From: Acidovorax delafieldii
GTDB taxonomy: Bacteria > Pseudomonadota > Gammaproteobacteria > Burkholderiales > Burkholderiaceae_C
Length of the DNA: 8,510 bases
Assembly (NCBI GenBank): GCA_002327945.1
Contig: DCVY01000089.1
Location: 20,161-28,670, forward strand
Direction: 5' to 3'
Below are positions 6,715-8,510 of the stretch, one piece after another. Both the position numbers and the translations under genes were made by a program. The first letter of the stretch is position 1. Each line of letters starts with the position of its first letter. Under the pieces are notes generated by a model that did not search any database, had not been told where the DNA came from, and saw only the letters and a list, made by a program, of their open reading frames with translations.

Positions 6715-6769
6715 GGTGAAGGTCCCCGGCAACGCCCTCTCGGGCTCCACCGGTCTGAGGTTGCCTTCA
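6715..6769 (-). ncRNA. Candidate structured RNA domain (possible pseudoknot) in BON 5' leader
   Basis: Read on the - strand, GGCAAC (6765-6760) pairs with GUUGCC (6733-6728). Stacked directly inside is GCCC-GAGA-GGGC (6745-6734), a GNRA-capped hairpin. The 5' bulge contains GGUGGA (6751-6746), which can pair with UUCACC (6720-6715) outside the stem, giving a pseudoknot with one G-U pair. Alternatively UGAA (6769-6766) can pair with UUCA (6720-6717) and lengthen the main stem, which excludes the pseudoknot. Two exclusive folds next to a terminator-like hairpin are the layout of a regulatory leader. I cannot match it to a named riboswitch, and chance pairing in GC-rich DNA is a real alternative. 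Confidence 0.35.
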
Positions 6770-6773
6770 TCCC

Positions 6774-6800
6774 TTCATGGTGTGAGAAATACACCATGAA
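6774..6800. repeat. Perfect 10-bp inverted repeat, 7-base loop
   Basis: TTCATGGTGT (6774-6783) and ACACCATGAA (6791-6800) are exact reverse complements around a 7-base spacer. Nothing resembling a T-run follows on either strand, so an intrinsic terminator is unlikely. It could be a dyad operator for a dimeric regulator or the first hairpin of the BON leader RNA. Confidence 0.6.
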
Positions 6801-6822
6801 AACCCCCGTCAGGGGAATCCCC
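6799..6822 (-). promoter_or_regulatory. Competing GC hairpins with short T-run
   Basis: On the - strand the order is GGGG-ATT-CCCC-TGAC-GGGGG-TTTT. The central CCCC (6812-6815) can pair either with the upstream GGGG (6819-6822) or with the downstream GGGG (6804-6807). The second pairing makes a small hairpin followed by GTTTT (6803-6799), resembling a terminator or attenuator downstream of the HhH gene. The stems are only 4 bp, so strength is doubtful. Confidence 0.3.
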
Positions 6823-6896
6823 ACTTGGCCTCTGATCTCGGGTATGACCCAGGGAAACATCGGCAACTTCAGTGTGCAGGGGCCGGTGGCGGCAGC

Positions 6897-6912
6897 ATTG
6901 AGCGTGCTCAAT
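6897..6912. promoter_or_regulatory. 16-bp palindrome, possible operator
   Basis: ATTGAGCGTGCTCAAT is a 7-2-7 inverted repeat, perfect except for the central GT, lying 60 bp downstream of the HhH gene stop and about 260 bp before the BON start. The size and symmetry suit a dimeric helix-turn-helix regulator. No T-run follows, so it is not an intrinsic terminator. No regulator can be named. Confidence 0.35.
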
Positions 6913-6971
6913 CAAACCCCACGGCCCGGCGACCCGTTGAGTGGTGTCAATCGGGTGAGCGTCTCAGCCTC

Positions 6972-7892
6972 TCAGGCCATGGCCTGGGCGTACCACTGCC
7001 GGCATTCGGCCTCTCGACCCCGCACCACCCGCCGCCCCACCAGAGCGCCCCGCCCCGCAGTGACCACGGTGCAGGGGTGTTCGTGGTGCGCTTCGTCCTC
7101 GGCAAAGATCACCACCCAGTCGTGGGTGCGGTCCAGTTCGTGGGCGCGCGCAGTGTTGGAGTACAGCGCGGTGAAATGCCAGCCGGATTTGTCGGTGTGC
7201 AGCACCGGCAGCCAGGCACGGTTCTCCGGGTTGAAGCGCTTGGGCGCGATCTTGGGCAACCTGTCGGCCTCGGCGGCAGCGCGGTATTCGCGGTCCACCT
7301 GCAAGAGCAGCGCCACCGGCGGTTGCGCTCCTTCCAGACCGCGGGACAGCCCCTGGCGCCTGTTGCGCCCGCGATCCAGCATCTGTGTCAGGGCCGCGCC
7401 GATGGCGGCCGCACGGCGTGGGCCAATGCCTTCGATGGCTTCCAGCCGGCCGGCGCGGGCCGCGCCTTCCAGCGCCTCCAGCGTGTCCACGCCGAGTGCC
7501 TCATGCAGGCGCATGGCCAGGTCAGGACCGACACCGGGGATGGTGCGAAACAAAGCCTGCGGGTCCGAACTGCCGCGCAGGCGTTCCAGCTGCTGCCAAT
7601 GGCCCGTCTCCAGCAACTCCACGATCGCGGCCGCGATCCTCTGGCCAATGCCCGGCAGCGCGTCCAGCGCGGCTACACCACCGCTGCGATGGATTTCCCG
7701 CAGGGACACCCCCAGCTGGGCCACGGTCTCGCTGGCGCGCCGGTAAGCCGCCACGCGAAAGGGGTTGTCGCCCTGGGCTTGGAGCAACGAAGCCATTTCG
7801 GCCAGCGCCCGTGCAATGGTGGAGTTGTTCACTCCGGGCGGTGCGACCTGAAGATCGGGATGGTTTTCGGTGGCGTTGACGTCGGTGGCCAT
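6972..7892 (-). CDS. Helix-hairpin-helix DNA-binding protein, PolX N-terminus-like, no polymerase palm
   Basis: The protein has 306 residues. Residues about 21-105 resemble the 8-kDa domain of PolX/DNA polymerase beta: NNSTIARALAEMASLLQAQG, NPFRVAAYRRAS (43-54), then the first HhH LPGIGQRIAAAI (79-90). Two more HhH motifs follow: IPGVGPDLAMRL (118-129) and IEGIGPRRAAAI (153-164). Such motifs bind the DNA backbone without sequence preference. The nucleotidyltransferase palm (Gly-Ser and Asp-x-Asp motifs) and the PHP exonuclease domain of bacterial PolX are missing, so it is not a polymerase. The C-terminal domain (about 190-302) is one I do not recognise; it has conserved-looking His, Asp and Cys residues around HDWVVIF and CTVVTAG. 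The start at 7892 has AGGAG 6 bases upstream. A 54-bp gap to the Ere-family stop suggests co-transcription. A role in DNA binding or repair under stress is inferred. Confidence 0.82.
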   Translation of the reverse strand: MATDVNATENHPDLQVAPPGVNNSTIARALAEMASLLQAQGDNPFRVAAYRRASETVAQLGVSLREIHRSGGVAALDALPGIGQRIAAAIVELLETGHWQQLERLRGSSDPQALFRTIPGVGPDLAMRLHEALGVDTLEALEGAARAGRLEAIEGIGPRRAAAIGAALTQMLDRGRNRRQGLSRGLEGAQPPVALLLQVDREYRAAAEADRLPKIAPKRFNPENRAWLPVLHTDKSGWHFTALYSNTARAHELDRTHDWVVIFAEDEAHHEHPCTVVTAGRGALVGRRVVRGREAECRQWYAQAMA

Positions 7893-7898
7893 ATGCTG

Positions 7899-7903
7899 CT
7901 CCT
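7899..7903 (-). promoter_or_regulatory. Ribosome binding site of HhH gene
   Basis: AGGAG on the - strand lies 6 bases before the ATG at 7892 and supports that start. It sits in the 54-bp gap after the Ere-family stop. Confidence 0.6.
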
Positions 7904-7946
7904 GGCGGGGCCTGCGAGCCTTTCAGTCCCGCCCTGAGCGGTGTGG

Positions 7947-8510
7947 TCACAGGCCAAATGGGTAGGTGTCGGCCAAGCCCTCGCGTACCTGCGCCGGCAA
8001 TGGCGTCACGGCACGGGTTTCGTTGAGCCAGATGTACTCGTCGAACTGGCGCGGCAACACTGCGTCGAAGTAATGGCTCTGGCGTTCTGTGTCCGGGCGG
8101 TAGATCACCCCGATGGCGCGTTCCATCCGGGGAACAGCCAGGCCATCGATCATGGTTTTTGTCTCCGGCTGTTCACGCAGCGGCAGGACAAAACGCTCGA
8201 CACCGCTTGAATGAAACAGGTGTTCGTAGCTTCCTGCCAGGGACGGGCGAACGGCCTTCACTTCCATGGGCGCATCCCACTCGCTCGCGGCGGCCACGGT
8301 GCCGCCGTGGGTGCCAAAACCCACCAGGCAGGCCGATGTGCCAAACGCCTGGCGACAAAGGTGCCCCAGGTTGAACTCCTCGCGCAGCGACATCTCGGTG
8401 GCCGCAGAATCCCCGACATGAGAGTTGTGCGCCCACACCACGGCCTTGCTGTCGGCGCCATGGAACGACAGCAGGTGCCGCAGGGTCGAGAACATGTGGC
8501 TGTCGCGCAG
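7947..8510 (-). CDS. Erythromycin esterase (Ere) family protein, C-terminal part (5' end outside window)
   Basis: Ere enzymes hydrolyse the macrolide lactone; the family also includes many chromosomal members of unknown substrate. The last 187 residues are present and the frame is open through the window end (LRDSH precedes the in-frame Met at 8495, which is therefore not the start). Visible signatures are VVWAHNSHVGD, where the AHN-x-H histidines correspond to the active-site segment, and QFDEYIWLNETRAVTPL, the usual C-terminal F(D)..I.. .TRAV block. The N-terminal catalytic Glu and His motifs lie outside the window and cannot be checked. It is the first visible gene of the - strand set and lies 54 bp before the HhH gene. 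Position beside chaperone and protease genes favours a stress-related function over macrolide resistance (inference). Confidence 0.9.
   Translation of the reverse strand: MRDSHMFSTLRHLLSFHGADSKAVVWAHNSHVGDSAATEMSLREEFNLGHLCRQAFGTSACLVGFGTHGGTVAAASEWDAPMEVKAVRPSLAGSYEHLFHSSGVERFVLPLREQPETKTMIDGLAVPRMERAIGVIYRPDTERQSHYFDAVLPRQFDEYIWLNETRAVTPLPAQVREGLADTYPFGL

Larger units (their letters stand above)
6641..6971. other. 331-bp non-coding stretch between HhH and BON genes
   Basis: No convincing gene lies here; the + strand open frame that crosses it runs antisense into the HhH gene and shows no recognisable protein. The stretch holds several inverted repeats, listed separately: a 16-bp palindrome (6897-6912), competing GC hairpins (6804-6822), a perfect 10-bp inverted repeat (6774-6800), a possible pseudoknotted domain (6715-6769) and a GCAA-capped hairpin with a T-rich tail (6676-6714). 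On the - strand a TTGACA (from about 6951 downwards) has no matching -10 at the right distance, so I could not assign the BON promoter. Confidence 0.6.

Noticed and set aside
6776..6865. TPP riboswitch-like words on the + strand (TGAGAAATACACC, later CTGATCTCGGGTATGACCCAGG)
   Set aside because: They resemble conserved thi-box segments, but the TGAGA lies inside a perfect 10-bp hairpin, the UGGAUAAU..CCAGCG core is not matched, and no + strand gene follows downstream. Judged coincidental, though a covariance search would settle it.
6945..6956. TTGACA -35 box on the - strand upstream of BON
   Set aside because: A perfect hexamer, but no -10-like sequence lies 15-19 bases downstream (GC-rich GGGCCG instead).
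6667..7937. + strand frames of about 360 codons across the intergenic stretch and opposite the HhH gene
   Set aside because: They overlap the HhH gene on the other strand, whose three HhH motifs are clear; no recognisable domain or Shine-Dalgarno sequence supports them.

Overview
The window is GC-rich with long, dense coding regions. Its proteins resemble those of betaproteobacteria, most like Burkholderiales of the Comamonadaceae type (Hydrogenophaga, Polaromonas, Rhodoferax relatives). That placement is inferred from protein style and gene set, not from a search. No rRNA, tRNA, CRISPR array, insertion sequence or phage gene is visible. The content is a stress-tolerance or proteostasis gene cluster.

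Layout: the left part (1-2428) reads on the + strand. It holds the 3' half of an RtcB RNA ligase gene, a CapA-type metallophosphoesterase-like gene that overlaps it by one base, and then a wrecked stretch. In that stretch the N-terminus of a ribonuclease Z-like metallo-beta-lactamase protein is joined out of frame to the C-terminal substrate-binding part of a DnaJ-family co-chaperone, which also carries a +1 frameshift. From 2476 to the end everything reads on the - strand, convergent with the left part. In transcription order it is: an erythromycin-esterase family protein (partial at the window edge), a helix-hairpin-helix DNA-binding protein resembling the non-catalytic N-terminus of PolX, a 331-bp non-coding stretch rich in inverted repeats, a triple-BON-domain protein, two dissimilar Hsp20 small heat-shock proteins 4 bp apart, and a complete LonA protease.

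How the genes may work together (inference): the two Hsp20s hold unfolding proteins and Lon degrades what cannot be rescued. A DnaJ-type co-chaperone probably once completed the set before deletion removed its N-terminus. BON, HhH/PolX-like and Ere-family genes are plausible companions in a general stress regulon. RtcB, the CapA-like phosphoesterase and the former RNase Z-like protein could have formed an RNA repair or processing group beside it.

The most intriguing unexplained element is the non-coding stretch 6641-6971. On the - strand it forms a chain of strong inverted repeats, a domain with a GAGA tetraloop and a possible pseudoknot, and a GCAA-capped hairpin before a T-rich run, all directly upstream of the BON gene. 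It matches no riboswitch class I can name. The other leading observation is the deletion-fusion scar at about 1971-1983.
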